From Theocolax elegans (Eukaryota > Arthropoda > Insecta > Hymenoptera > Cerocephalidae), in assembly GCA_026168455.1 (NCBI GenBank), contig CM047431.1:15674183-15738182 (forward strand): DNA of 64,000 nucleotides. Direction: 5' to 3'. Shown one piece after another: positions 23,852 through 35,362 of the stretch. A model generated the notes under the pieces. That model was given only the letters and a program-made list of their open reading frames with translations, did not search any database and had not been told where the DNA came from. Positions within the stretch are counted from its first letter, which is position 1; each line of letters begins with the position of its first letter. A program made the translations under genes and the position numbers.

Positions 23852-26800
23852 AATGAGTAAACAATTGTATCGCTTTTAAGATGTATAGATTTTATACTTT
23901 AAATATACGTCAAAGTATTCTGCCTTACTAATATTTAATAATGTTTTACTTCAACTTAAAATGTTTAATGAGTCGGGTAACTCATTTGTGTTAGCTTAAT
24001 TAAGCATCATTAATTTTCTCCTCGTGTAACGTATAGATATTAAATAAGACTTGTAAAGCATTTTTTTGCGTTAATTTTAAGCAGAGCATAGCAAATTCAT
24101 ACTTTGCGTTAACTGCTATGTGTTGGTAGCTGTGAAAATAAAAAATTACGAATGTGACACATTTGAACATTCTCGTTCGATGCTGTAAAAAAAGTTTTTT
24201 CTTTGCTTGTGGTACATATCTGTGTATAGATAGATACATGTGTGTATACATAGGCACATAATATAAAAACCTTGCGTCGTACCAAAGACTAGACTCATTA
24301 ATTCTTGTATATTTTGTGTGCTGAAACCAAATCTGGGCTCATAATTACTCCAATACCATCCATTTTTCTATTAAATCCAAAAAAAAAAATGCCCACGAAA
24401 TATATTGAAGTTAAATGTTTTTGAAATTAGTACAGATGTAATTCTAATGCTAAAAAAATTGAATGTGTTTGGAGTAATTCAGAGCAATAATTCGCTTTCA
24501 GCACATTAGAGTACATATTAAAAATTGATGATCTCAGTCACTGGTACAATCCATTTTTTTTTATTTTGTGTACCGTTTTATTAATCAATAATGAAGACTT
24601 ACTATAATTTAATGTGATTCGCATAAAATAAGTTGATCTGTTGATATTGAGTATTTTATTACGTCGACTTTATGAGGGTTAAATAAGTTCCTATGTAAAA
24701 GTGTGCAAGCGTATTTTGCGCATAAAAATGTGGTTGCGATTATTGTTATTTATGAGTTGACTTTTTTATGTAATTGTTTTAAAATTATTGTTTTGGTTAA
24801 AAACGGGTCAAATGAATAAGTTTGTCGTGTATTGTAGTTAAGTGTTTTAGTTAACATATAATAATTGTTAACTTAAAGTGGGTACAAAACTCAAGTTTTA
24901 TCCTTCTCACCTTACGCAAAATTAGAAATTCTACTTTCTTTATTAATAATGTACCTATATGCAAAATTTGAAGCAAAAATATTGATTAGTTTTTGGACAA
25001 TTTCTTATCAAAATTTACGATAGTTTTAGACAGTTTCAGTTGATGTATTTGTAAATTTTAAATTTACTTCAAGTTTTTGATAGGGAATTGCTCGAAAACC
25101 AAATCAATATTTTTTCTTCAAATTTTGCACATACATAATTTGACTTTGTAGGTGGTAATATTGGGAGGATTAAAGTTGAGTTCGATATCCTGTCTTAATG
25201 ATATTATGACGTCCTCGGACTTACCTTACATCACGTTAATATTTGATATTTACGTCTGCGTTTATTTAGCTATGTATTTCAAAAATTTTAAAAATTCTAT
25301 TTCTGTATTTTGCGTTCAAATGAAATTACATTGAAATTGTGAATTATTTTTTGTTGTTCATTTTACCTGTACATCAATATTATCCTATTTTTCATCCTAA
25401 TCATCTAAAAATGCATTTTATTCGTTTATATGATTATTTTATTCCCCGTAGACTCGCTTTCTTTCCTTTAGCACTTAATCTAGCCTCTTACAATTTTAAG
25501 TGCTTAAGATATTAACAAAAAGATATATTCTTTTCAAAATAAATTTTTTGATCACTAAAAATTTATCAAAAAATTTACCAGTTTTGAAACAAAATAGCTC
25601 GAAACTTTTTGGAAAAATTTGTGCGTATTTTTTTAACAACTTTTTATTAGGGGTACTAAGAACGGAATGTGCATAACCTTTCCCAAAGAAATCAAGAAAT
25701 TTTTGCAAAAATTTCCACGGTCCAGGTATCGTATGACAACTTGATTCCAAAATGCCAAAATGGTCAATTTTTTAAACAACATTTACTTATAGTTAAGCAA
25801 TTGTTCATTTTTTAAACTAAACCTTTGAAAAAAACACATCTTAAAGTTAACAAAGTTTAGAAGCCGAGTCAAATTTTCCACAACGAATAGCATTACCTGC
25901 ATAGCATCAAAAAGTTATGTCCGAAAATGGTCATCCTGGTCATTAGTAAATTAATCTACGCGCCTTAAAATAACTTGTGAACTTTTATTCTGATAATACG
26001 TTCGTGAGTTCTATGCTGCCATCTGCTTAACAAATTGAAAACAAAATATTAACTTTTGCTCAGTTCTAAGTAGATAACAAATTTGTTTATGATAACATTT
26101 TGTATAATCGTACAGTTACGAAATCGAAATATGTTTATCGGTATATTTTTTTTCTGTGTAATAACAATTCGATATAAAAACATCTCTATTATCGAAAGTC
26201 GTAATATATTACTGTCGAATCAATGAACTTTCGATTTTATATTTTTGTATATTTTGTTCTAAATATTAGAAATTTATCTTTGTCTAATTTTCAAACGTAG
26301 TTTTATAAAACTTGTTTGTTTTACGGATCGATTTTTCGTTACGTCACAAATTATGACGATTCTTTATTATTGCTTTCTACAATAAATTTTTCGGATAAAT
26401 ATTTCATGATTAATTGTTTTTCGAATCGTAGAGTAAAGACATTCTGAGCAGTCGATAAAATGATACCCCCCCAGACAAAGTTATGGTGTTTTTAGGCAAA
26501 TTTCTTAAAAAAAGAGAGCGAATGCATTTTATGAAGAAAACAGACTAACCGTATACTTGCATTCAAACAATATGACACTATTATTCCTCAATATTACTAA
26601 AATATACTATTTATTGTTAGTTACTGATACTATTATTTAGTTGTCATTTAAGTCTGATACTTTTAGTTATACCTGTTATATAATTGGATTTATTGGAATT
26701 ATAAAAAGTTTCAAGTATTTATCCAATTATATAATAGGTATAACTGCTTATACCTACTGTTTTGTGTTTGTAAGCAACTTAGAGATTAAAAAGTATCAGT

Positions 26801-27023
26801 GACTAACAATAAATAGTATATTTTAGTAATATTGAGGAATAATAGTGTCATATTGTTTAAATGCAAGTATACGGTTAGTCTGTTTTCTTCATAAAATGCA
26901 TTCGCTCTCTTTTTTTAAGAAATTTCCCTAAAAACACCATAACTTTGTCTAAAATGCTCTGCCGCACTCAAACTTTGCATTATTTTGAAGGTAATTAATC
27001 ATCGATGAATTTGATTTTTGGAT
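23852..27023 (+). other. Right-arm 3' flank of transposase gene, noncoding
   Basis: Mirror of 9684-12385 plus a 478-bp foldback insertion. Nothing coding is recognised. A pair of related segments with the core AAATTTGAAG and GTTTTTGGA/GTTTTTGAT lies around 24960-25130, forming a loose inverted repeat. Confidence 0.65.
26473..26950. mobile_element. Foldback MITE present only in right arm
   Basis: Starts AGACAAAGTTATGGTG and ends with the complement CACCATAACTTTGTCT. The stems are about 160 bp each, with a further inner inverted repeat (GTTATACCTGTTATATAATT). The matching left-arm site near 9762 lacks it but keeps the terminal seven bases TTTGTCT after the C run. Confidence 0.85.
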
Positions 27024-27389
27024 GGATAAAATATTTTTGATCGTACAACCCTTTTTTTTAATATAAAGGTTTTAATTGATTATAACTATATTCAATGTTT
27101 TAAAATAATATAAATGAAATATTTCAACTGATTCTTCTTGAAATTAATAAACTTTTTCAAATTTAATGTATATAAGAAAAAATTGTTAGATTTTGAGTTA
27201 TTAAGTGATAAAAATGGCCAAAAAGTCAATTTTTTCAAAAAATTCGATTTTTTGATTGGCTACAGCTTTGGTACTAATTGTAATTCAGGTCTAAAAATGT
27301 AGCTACACTCTATTCAAGTAGTTTTTTACTGATTCCATACATTAAAACGAAATTTTATTTTTTAACTGGATCACTTCACATGGAATCTC

Positions 27390-27391
<2 letters not shown>
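27024..27391 (+). repeat. Right terminal inverted repeat of the palindromic element
   Basis: Complement of 9316-9683 and direct match to 1-367. Its outer edge TGGAATCTCCC lies against the TA run. Confidence 0.9.

Positions 27392-27428
<37 letters not shown>
27392..27428. repeat. (TA)n microsatellite, right flank
   Basis: About 36 bases of TA repeats follow the right terminus, mirroring the run at 9292-9315. A target duplication of any even length would be invisible here. Confidence 0.9.
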
Positions 27429-27430
<2 letters not shown>

Positions 27431-28120
27431 TTTTGTGTACTTTTTCCGTTTGCTAATTTTAGTATTCACTTTTTATTCCCTCTTATTTAGAATTACACTA
27501 GAAATTATTATAATGAAAGTATAAATTTACGATGTAAATAATTATAGTAAATTAAATTTACAAATGGGCCAATATTTTTTAAGTTGTTAAATATATAAAG
27601 TTACTTGTAATTTTTTTTAGATTAAACATATATTTATATTATTGTGACAAAAATTAATATATGTGCTTTACCTTTTCCTTTCCAAAAATAAGTAATACAA
27701 ATGCGAAGGTAAATATTATTACTTATTCTTTATTAATGCAATATAGTGACCCATCATTTAAATTAAAAAATGCGCAGAAGAAATATATTTTGTAGTGTAA
27801 CTTTCAAGTACGGACAGCAACAAAACTATGTTGTAAAAATGTAATACTTAGCAATTTCTACAACTTTAAAACCAAACATATGTTATGTTATATTTAAACG
27901 GCAGCTCAGCAGCAGCTCTGCAAGTTTCAATACTGATATACTTAACACAGTGGCGTCACATTTTGATAATTTTCGGTTGTATATGCGTTTCGTACTTCAA
28001 AAGTGTCTATGCCTAAGAGTTTTTTCAGTATATTAAAAAATAGTAAAAAATATATTGGAATTTGCTTACGCATGTGCCATTGTAATTTTTCGAGCGAAAG
28101 TAAAAACTATTGAGTTCCTG
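27429..28120. other. AT-rich noncoding DNA
   Basis: No coding frame, repeat structure or RNA gene recognised. Confidence 0.5.
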
Positions 28121-28667
28121 CACGGAAAAAAAATCTAACCTCTGTAGTACGTAGCATCTTGCTCGTACAGTGCAGGTATGCTATTACTTTCGCAGTACGT
28201 CAATTTAATCCGTGCGAGTATGAATTTGTGACGTTAAAAGTATATTACATTGTTTACTTTCAACGTTACATATTCAAACTGTCAGTGTATAAAAACGATA
28301 CCGCGGTTGGAGAAAAGCTGCGCGTCCATAGTAAACATTAGCGGAACCTTTAATTGTAAAGGACCTATACTCCATAGGTATACAAATTGTACAATTGAAA
28401 TAGTTAGTCCGTTTTGTTGTAAGCTACCTATACCTCAGCGGGAGACGAGCTTTAGAACTGTAGGAAGTGCGAGTGCGTACCACCGGTCTATGGCGACGCT
28501 ACCGCAAGAGTTCAGCATCTATAACCATATTTGTAGAAGGTTTTACTCTAATACTATATGGTAATATATACTTTAAAAGTTTGCATATAATCTGTAGCGG
28601 GATAGGAAACACTAACTGCAATAGTATGAAGCGTTACGCACTACAGAGGTTAGATTTTTTTTCCGTG
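28121..28667. mobile_element. Small inverted-repeat element (MITE), 547 bp
   Basis: The left end CACGGAAAAAAAATCTAACC and right end GGTTAGATTTTTTTTCCGTG are complementary, and the match extends through CTCTGTAGT, about 30 bp. The interior has no transposase. Superfamily is undetermined and I see no clear target duplication. Confidence 0.8.
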
Positions 28668-30020
28668 TGTATATGGATATAGGAGTGATGCATGCGATAC
28701 GAAGCAAGAGAGAAAATTCACTGAGTGTAACTGACATCGAGATCATTTCGTTACCTCAACAATAACAACAGCTTTTTTTTAATAATTTATTATTTAATTT
28801 TCTTTGGCCGATTTTAATCGTGAAATTAAGATAAAGATGATAAAAAAAAAAATTTAATATTAGTCGTGCATGTAGAGTGTATGAATACTTCGGTACAAGT
28901 AGTTTATTTTAGGCATGATAGTTAAGAATTCTCGGAATTCTTGGAATCGTCGGACGGGAAATATCAATCTCTTTTTTTAACCGCGAGCTTTTTGAATTAA
29001 AGTTATGATTTTCAAATCAGTAGGATATCTTCTTTGTGGCTACTACTCAGCATACCACCTACCTACTGCACGATGATTGACATTACATTACCCCAAAACC
29101 ATTATCATGGCAACTATTTGGTCAGCTGGATAATCAGTCATGGTGTAACTTTACATATAGATAAAGCAATAATAAAACATTTAATTTTTAAAATATTGAG
29201 AACAAATAAACCTTCGTCTTAGAAATTTAATTTAAGATACAAGTTGTTGAAAATTCAATTCTTGCCTACTTTCAATAATTTAATAATTAACACTTGTATT
29301 TAACCTCTTATTTAATTAATCTTGTTATCGATTATAAGATTTTAAACCAGAGTTTCTTGACACCCTTATTTAAAAATTTCTTTTACATTATTTTTGTACG
29401 TAAAACTTATTTTTATAATGTCCCAAGGATTCCCATTTGAAAAATGATCTTTTGGTTAGATTGAAGGTGAACAAATATTGGCCTCCATCGTCACGAATAA
29501 TTTTAATTTGAACTATTTTTCTGAATTTGGCCTGTATTCGGAGATATCTGGCTACATACATTAAAATGCGATACCTTATATATAGCTGCAGAAAATCTTT
29601 TTGGCGTCGCAGTTCATCATACAATAGGCGTCTAAGGTAAAATCTACAGTTCTTTACTGAAGAATCCAAACTGGAGATTAAGGACGCAACGCCTATAATT
29701 TTTTTTCAAAACTATGCTTTGGTAAATTTGCCGACGACATTCTAAGCCTTTCCTAGTGAAAAATTACACTAGGCTTGGATTGACCGATAACTATATAACT
29801 TTCTGTATAAAATCAACATGGAGTTATACAAATACCTTCTAGAAAATACATATAACAGTGTAAGAATACATTTTAAAAATTATCTTAACTTTCGTATGTC
29901 TTTTATAATATAAAAATATTACTTGCTAATGGTCACAATGATGAAAGTTATTTAACAACTAATAATAGTTTCAATGATAATTACTTTTAATTTAATCGCT
30001 TACAACTCCAAAACCAATAG
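28668..30020. other. AT-rich noncoding DNA
   Basis: No supported gene. The 93-codon minus frame at 29388-29669 overlaps a repeated segment (29615-29700) and is not taken as a gene. Confidence 0.45.
29615..29700 (-). repeat. Dispersed repeat segment, copy 1
   Basis: Reverse complement resembles 34343-34415 over roughly 75 bases (shared cores GGCGT, CTCCAG, CCTTAGACGCC). Both carry a potential hairpin and, on the strand reading GGCGTCTAAGGTAA, a splice-donor-like sequence. Confidence 0.6.
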
Positions 30021-30314
30021 AGATAGACACTCAAACCAAAAACCAGAAGAAAGTCAACTTAAAGTAGACGTGGTTTGAAAAAGAAGGATAAATTTCTGGA
30101 TTTGGAGCAAAGTTATAAAGAAAGTAGGATATTAAAGAAATTTTAACCAAAATTTGATACCAAAAATGTATTGTTTGTTTTGGCCTAAAATTCGTTAACT
30201 TCTTATTTTCTTCATAACTTTGATTCAAATGGAGCTATTTAAGCTTCTTTTTGTTCAAACCATATCTATTAGAACTCAACTTTTTTTTTTACTTTTTGGT
30301 TTGAGTGTCTATCT
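30021..30314. mobile_element. Small inverted-repeat element (MITE), about 294 bp
   Basis: Left end AGATAGACACTCAAACCAAA and right end TTTGGTTTGAGTGTCTATCT are perfect complements. The interior is AT-rich and noncoding. Confidence 0.85.
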
Positions 30315-30715
30315 TTATTCGTTTTCGAGGTATAAGCGATCAAAGTGGAAGTAATTTTCATTAAAATTTGTATTAGATGTCGAATAACTTTCGTAAAAGT
30401 GGCCATTGTCAAGTAATAACTTGCCGTTTTTTATATTTTTATTTTGCAAAAGATATACCAAATATAGGATAAGATCCATTTCCTGGAGGTCAATTGCTCC
30501 CATTGTAAGACATCTAAAGAAATTTTTCTATCAAACTCAAATTTACATATTGAAAATTAAATGTATTTTGAGATATTAATACAATATTCATTATTAACAA
30601 TAACATACTATTTGTAAGTTCAAATTAACTATTTAATTTACAATTCGATTGAGAGATAAGTAATAATCAATAACCATCTTTCTCTTTTCTAATAAATGAT
30701 TTCATTACATTTCAG
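30315..30715 (+). other. Intron-like DNA upstream of RyR exon
   Basis: AT-rich, ending in a polypyrimidine tract and acceptor (TTTCATTACATTTCAG). Confidence 0.5.
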
Positions 30716-30993
30716 GAAAAAATGAATCTTTGCGCGCAAGAGCAATTTTAAGGTCATTAGTACCATTAGATGATCTTCAAGGTGTTTTATCACTTAGATT
30801 TACTTTACTTAATCCAGCACTAGGAGAACCGAGACCAAAAAGTGATACACCATCTGGCTTAATTCCTGGTCATAAACAAAGTATTGTTCTGTTTTTAGAA
30901 CGCGTTTATGGCATAGAAACACAAGAATTATTTTTTAAAATTTTAGAAGAAGCATTTTTACCAGATTTGAGAGCTGCGACTATGCTAGATAGG
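30716..30993 (+). CDS. RyR: Ryanodine receptor exon
   Basis: The exon starts after TTTCAG and ends before GTAATT, with 278 bases open in one frame. It encodes [20 protein letters not shown] and, further on, [18 protein letters not shown] and [13 protein letters not shown]. These blocks are strongly conserved in animal ryanodine receptors, the tetrameric Ca2+ release channels of the endoplasmic/sarcoplasmic reticulum. They lie in the large cytoplasmic region, far from the pore. No other RyR exon was recognised within the window, so flanking introns would exceed 30 kb on each side, or this is a displaced exon. The frame is intact and no decay is visible, which favours a working exon. It lies in the opposite orientation to the LINEs to its right. 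Confidence 0.88.
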
Positions 30994-31440
30994 GTAATTA
31001 ATTGGTTAATGATTAATTAAATTTATAACTTGATTATAATTAATGATATATATTTAAAAAAATACCATTTGCGCGAAAATATAGCTTTATTTTATTAGGT
31101 GAAAGGCTAGCGCATCGAGTCAAGCTATAAGTTAAGAAGATTCTAAAGTTAACTGAAAATTTTAATTCAATTACCTAAAGAATGATAATTTTTTGTAATT
31201 AAGGGGAGTAATCTAAACTAATAATTATCTAAATAAGCTGGGTTGATTGGGGTCAGTCATGAATTTGACAAAGAAGTAAAGTATTTTCTAACTTTCTCTA
31301 TTGTGCCTATAAGAGGTAACAAATGATAGCCCTTGATCAGGTATGAGCTGGTAGAGCACTCAAACTATGCCTCTCTCTTATTGGAATATACCAACTTATA
31401 ATCCCTCATTTAAGGTTTTAGCAATTTTACAAATAGTAGT
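30994..31440. other. AT-rich DNA downstream of RyR exon
   Basis: Begins with the donor GTAATT; no further coding sequence recognised. Confidence 0.5.
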
Positions 31441-31444
31441 CATG

Positions 31445-31585
31445 CTATCTCGAAAAATAAAATAGCCACGCCAGAAAGGATTCGATCATTGCACCGGCCT
31501 CAATCTGATTCACTCGCGGTTCTTTGTTGGATAAATTAGGTGCGGCCCCACGCGGTTGCTTAGCTACATGCGGCAGAGAGGATGG
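31445..31585 (-). pseudogene. LINE ORF1 fragment
   Basis: The minus strand encodes LPHVAKQPRGAAPNLSNKEP, which shares VAKQPRGAAP with the LINE ORF1 at 34386-34790. It is a short broken piece of the same family. Confidence 0.6.
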
Positions 31586-34130
31586 ATTGATTGATAGCAT
31601 TATTAGGTTAATTGGGTTGAGACCCCATAATACAATATTGAGATAGTATACTAATAGTATAATAATAAGTTGTATGATAATAAAATAACGAATTAACATT
31701 AATAAAATATAATAACAAAACTTAACGCTATAAAATATAAAAATATTTACAACAAATTAAATAAAATATAGAAGTATAAAAAAATAAAGCCGAAAGCCTG
31801 AACTCAATTGAGAGCGTATTGATTATATAGAGCTGGCTAATTAAATAAATAAATAAATATATGAACAAACAAATAAATAAATAAAGAAACAAATAAATAG
31901 ACGAATGAATGAATATAAGATTAAAGTTCATGTAGGGGGAGGGGACATCTAAGACCTGCTGTGAGAATCCTATTGTTCCAGGCTTGACGATCAAGTCCAG
32001 AGAGGTGAATAAAGAGATTAGATTTAAATGTATTAAATAAAGTGGAGTTAAAGTCAGTGCGGGGTAGTTGAATAATGAGGCGAGTGGCTGTAATGACAAA
32101 TGATCGATTTAGAGCTTCAGTGCGAGGAGTTGTTATTGATACGTAATGTGAAGTGTTAAGCGAGATAGATTGGTGAATTATGGGAAATGATATTATACTC
32201 TAAAGAACCAATGAATAAAGCCCTCCTAGACTCAATCGATAGCCACCCCAGATGTAGCCTATAGGGCGTCACGTGAGCACTTCAGGGGATGTTGCCCCAG
32301 ATGAAACGGACGCATGCATTCAACAATCTTTTCAGTTTAAGATTTCTGGTTCCATCAGTATTATTGTAGACCGCACATGCGTAATCAAAGTGAGGAAAGA
32401 TGAGGGTTTCAACTAGCCTCTTGTGTGTCCAACGAGTGAAAGCATGCTTATAAAATTTGAACAAGTGTAGCGTTTTATGAACATTCTGGGAGACCACCGC
32501 GACCTACCTCGACCAATCCACGGTGGGCGTAATCCAGACACCGAGGGATTTTACAATTAATTCATATGTTAGTGAATTGTCGTCTATTTTAACCTTCAGA
32601 GCAGTGTCCAGGTTGATACGCGAAACATAGGCCTGACTATCCAGGATTATCACCTTAGTTTTATTTATATTTAACTTGAGAACGTTGTTTTTGGATCATA
32701 TATTTACCGCATTGGCGTCTATAGTGATTCGCTGAACACCCGTATTAATATCGGCGGGATAAAACGAGTGATAAATCTGGGTGTCATCCGCAAATATCAT
32801 GTGATTAGAATGATTCAATACATTAGGTAGATCATTGATGAACGCCTTTGGACGTGCCGAACCAGCCCGAGAGTCCTCCAGTTTCATCGGCCACAATCTG
32901 GGAGCAACCCACAAGATACTGAAGGAGCCAGTTTACAACACTTTGGGAGCATCCTATGCGCTTTGATTTTGTCAACAGGAGGTCATGGGGTATCAGATCA
33001 AACACATTAGAGAAATCAAACTGTATTAGTATTGTGATTTTCCTAGAATCGATAGCACGTCTGACATCATTCAGGACTTCTTATAAGGCCGTCTGGATAC
33101 TATGGTCCCTACGAAAACCCGCTCGTCTAGATATAATAAGTTATTAGATTCTAGATAAAAAGAGAGTTGATCATGGATTAGTCTTTCTAATATTTTAGAA
33201 AGTTCGCTGAGTTTCGCAGTGGGCCTAGTATCCAACAGCAACTTAATATTATTCGTTTTGGTGAGGAGGACAAGCAACGATTTCCTCCCAAATTCAGGAT
33301 AAGTTTAGGAAGATAAAAGATGATTATAGATCTCGGCCAAGATTGGTGCGATATAGGGAGCCATGAGCTTGAGCATGGAGACTGTTATACTGTTCCATCC
33401 CATTGCCTTGGAGGTGGCTCTAGTAATGGCTGCCAGGTCTCCATTAATGGAGATGGGAGAGAAGTCAAATCTCGGCAATAAGGGTGAGTAGTGAATGCTG
33501 TCAAGCGAATTAATGAGATGGGTGATTGTATGAGGGGAGTCAGATTGAAAAATGAAAGCATAATAAAAGTTAAGTCGATTAAGAGTAAAAATAATCAATG
33601 GGGTCGGTTTTGATTAAAAGACCAATCCGAGCTTCCTGAGTTCTTTCTACAGACCGGCTGGATCAATGATGTCCATGATTTTATTGAGCAAACCGCTGGT
33701 ATATTTTATACGCAATATTTCGAGTTTTAATGATGGATTTGATGGCAGAAATGATCCATGATTTATGATTACATTTAATGGTGATGAGCTTAAGAGGTGC
33801 AAATGTATTGAAAGTACGCAGAAGACATAAAGTGAGATGAGGAATTGATAAGGACGAGTGGTGATTATCGGAGTCGCTGGACAGCTCTAAACTATTGCGA
33901 TGGGTCAAAGTTGAGAGTGATGATAATCGGCCAGGTATAACATAAGGGAGTAAAGAGTAGTGAAGCATGAGAGCGTGCACATGATTTGGATGATAGGGAA
34001 GCAAAGTGAGTATGGTGTGTGAATGAGGGGGCGAATGATTTAAACGTGATTTGAAGAGTGAGAAAGTAGATTGAGGGTTAATCTCTGTAAGGCTACGGGA
34101 CCACACCTTCCTAGATCTGGATTGAGTCTT
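31586..34130 (-). mobile_element. Decayed LINE (non-LTR retrotransposon), 3' half
   Basis: The 3' end carries (ATCA)n (GGATTGATTGATTGAT at 31582) and a GGGTTGAGACCCC motif like the 3' regions at 43700 and 50360. RT pieces follow in several frames. 32914-32696 holds the catalytic MIFADDTQIYHSF box, 32497-32282 holds HFDYACAVYNN with LLNACVRFIWGNIP, and 33598-33071 and 34106-33681 hold the N-terminal RT and linker. It is closely related to the LINEs at 43653-47630 and 50323-53800 but heavily frameshifted and deleted. An AAAT-rich run lies at 31840-31905. Confidence 0.8.
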
Positions 34131-34342
34131 GTGACGTGGTATTCGTGTACCCGTAATAATAATTAATTCTAATAATTATTAATTAAAAAAAAAAAAATGA
34201 ATCTATCGTTCGTAAATGTCTATATATGTATGTATTATCGGTCACACCGAACTAAATAATTTACTTTTAGAATAAAGTAGGCTCATTGTACTCTTTGTCC
34301 ACTATGGTTGATGGAATTTCCCAGAGCACGGCCTTTATTAAA
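34131..34342. other. AT-rich spacer
   Basis: Nothing recognised between the LINE pieces. Confidence 0.4.
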
Positions 34343-34415
34343 AACAATTAAAGGCGTTTCGTCCTCGATCTCCAGCTTGGACTCCTCAGTAAGGAACTGG
34401 AGATCTTACCTTAGA
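34343..34415 (+). repeat. Dispersed repeat segment, copy 2
   Basis: Matches 29615-29700 in inverse orientation. Contains a perfect 9-bp stem (GATCTCCAG and CTGGAGATC at 34368-34406). Confidence 0.6.
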
Positions 34416-34790
34416 CGCCTGTCGCAGGATGTCGCAGCTCTCTGTGGGCGCGGCGCCGCGAGGTTGCTTGGCAACCTGCGACGTTGACGGCGACGGGGGC
34501 GGGGCTATGCGCTTGGCACTGGAAGGAGACGGAGTGGGCGTGGCAGTCAGCTCGGTAGCGCAGGTCTCCATCGATTGTCGCGGCAACCCAGGCGGTCGCG
34601 CCCTCGCATCAGTGGGAGCCGCGACTGGCGCTTTATCTTGAGCTAGCGCGCAACAGCGGCGCTCAGAAGAGCCTGGCGCGACATCAAAGCAGTGCGCGTG
34701 CGTGATTTTATTACATAGCGGACAGATCTCTGTGTAGTCCTTCCTGGTGAGTCTCCCGCCACACAGAAAGCAGCCGCGCGATGTTGCCAT
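34386..34790 (-). pseudogene. LINE ORF1 with zinc finger (N-terminal part)
   Basis: An ATG at 34790 starts MATSRGCFLCGGRLTRKDYT followed by EICPLCNKITHAHCFD. The C-x2-C, C-x2-C, H-x2-C spacing is PHD/RING-like, as found in ORF1 proteins of CR1-type LINEs. It continues into a Pro/Ala/Thr-rich tail with VAKQPRGAAP and stops at 34386. ORF1 proteins bind element RNA. The rest of the element is not contiguous. The open frame upstream of the ATG is not taken as coding. Confidence 0.65.
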
Positions 34791-35104
34791 ATTATCCACG
34801 CGACGTCCACCGACGAAGGTCAAAATGTGTGCAAACACAGTGTAGATGTCGGGAGCACTGCGCACACTGGACAACGCAAAGAGCAGCTTTTTCCCTCTCG
34901 AATCTAACCTCCATAATATTGTTGAATAAAATTTGCGAGTTATGGGACTACTGGCTGCAGCCATGTAAAACTAATTAACTAGATAGACGCTGCAATCAGT
35001 AAACGTCCCTTTCCTGTGCACTAGAAAAAAACTCGGAGCAGCTATGTGAGTAACAATACGAGATAGGACGGAGCAGAATACAAGTAAACTTGTACACACC
35101 AGAG
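34791..35104 (-). other. Probable 5' untranslated region of LINE with ORF1 zinc finger
   Basis: Lies upstream of the ORF1 ATG and ends at the (GA)n and (GATT)-like tail of the next LINE at 35105. No gene seen. Confidence 0.4.
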
Positions 35105-35259
35105 AGAGAGATATATTGATGGATTGATTGATAACTATATTTATTTGAGCCAAAGTTGATATAACCGGATGGCTCTAATCATATAAAATAGAACATATAA
35201 AATAAATTAGACAACTGACGAAGAATTTAAAAACCGATAATACATATGTAAAAAAAAAT

Positions 35260-35270
35260 AATTCACGCTA
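35260..35270. repeat. Target site duplication, left copy (AATTCACGCTA)
   Basis: The same 11 bases occur at 42267-42277, exactly outside the other end of the Loa-like LINE. This supports one insertion event of a full-length element. Confidence 0.85.
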
Positions 35271-35362
35271 TTATTATTAGTATTATTATTATTGATTGAG
35301 TCGGGCCTATAAGGCCTCCGGGCGCATGGGTAGTCCCTTGGCGTCCCTCTGATACGGTGGGC

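Larger units (their letters stand above)
9316..27391. mobile_element. Giant palindromic MULE-type DNA transposon with RING-fused transposase genes
   Basis: The outer ends are inverted copies (GGGAGATTCCATGTG at left, its complement ending at 27391) and both abut (TA)n runs. The two arms (9316-17715 and 18306-27391) are reverse complements. Left plus right positions sum to 36021 for 13.5-17.7 kb, 36237 for 10.4-13.1 kb and 36707 at the ends, because the right arm has two extra segments of about 216 and 470 bp. Single-base differences exist (for example near 9975, 10005 and 11140), so the arms are close to but not exactly identical. Each arm holds one copy of a spliced DDE transposase gene ending in a RING finger. 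Both outer ends are the same (3'-side) terminus of the gene unit, so the structure looks like a head-to-head fusion of two 5'-truncated elements. Confidence 0.85.

Noticed and set aside
9316..27391. Palindrome dismissed outright as assembly artefact
   Set aside because: Base differences between arms, arm-specific hairpins and a non-symmetric 590-bp spacer argue against simple mirrored assembly, although reads are needed to settle it.
29388..29669. 93-codon minus-strand ORF
   Set aside because: It overlaps a dispersed repeat and matches no family I know. The Arg/Tyr-rich composition is not informative.
31728..32099. 123-codon hydrophobic minus ORF
   Set aside because: It arises from AAAT repeats in the LINE 3' region (Leu/Phe/Ile/Tyr runs), not from a membrane protein gene.
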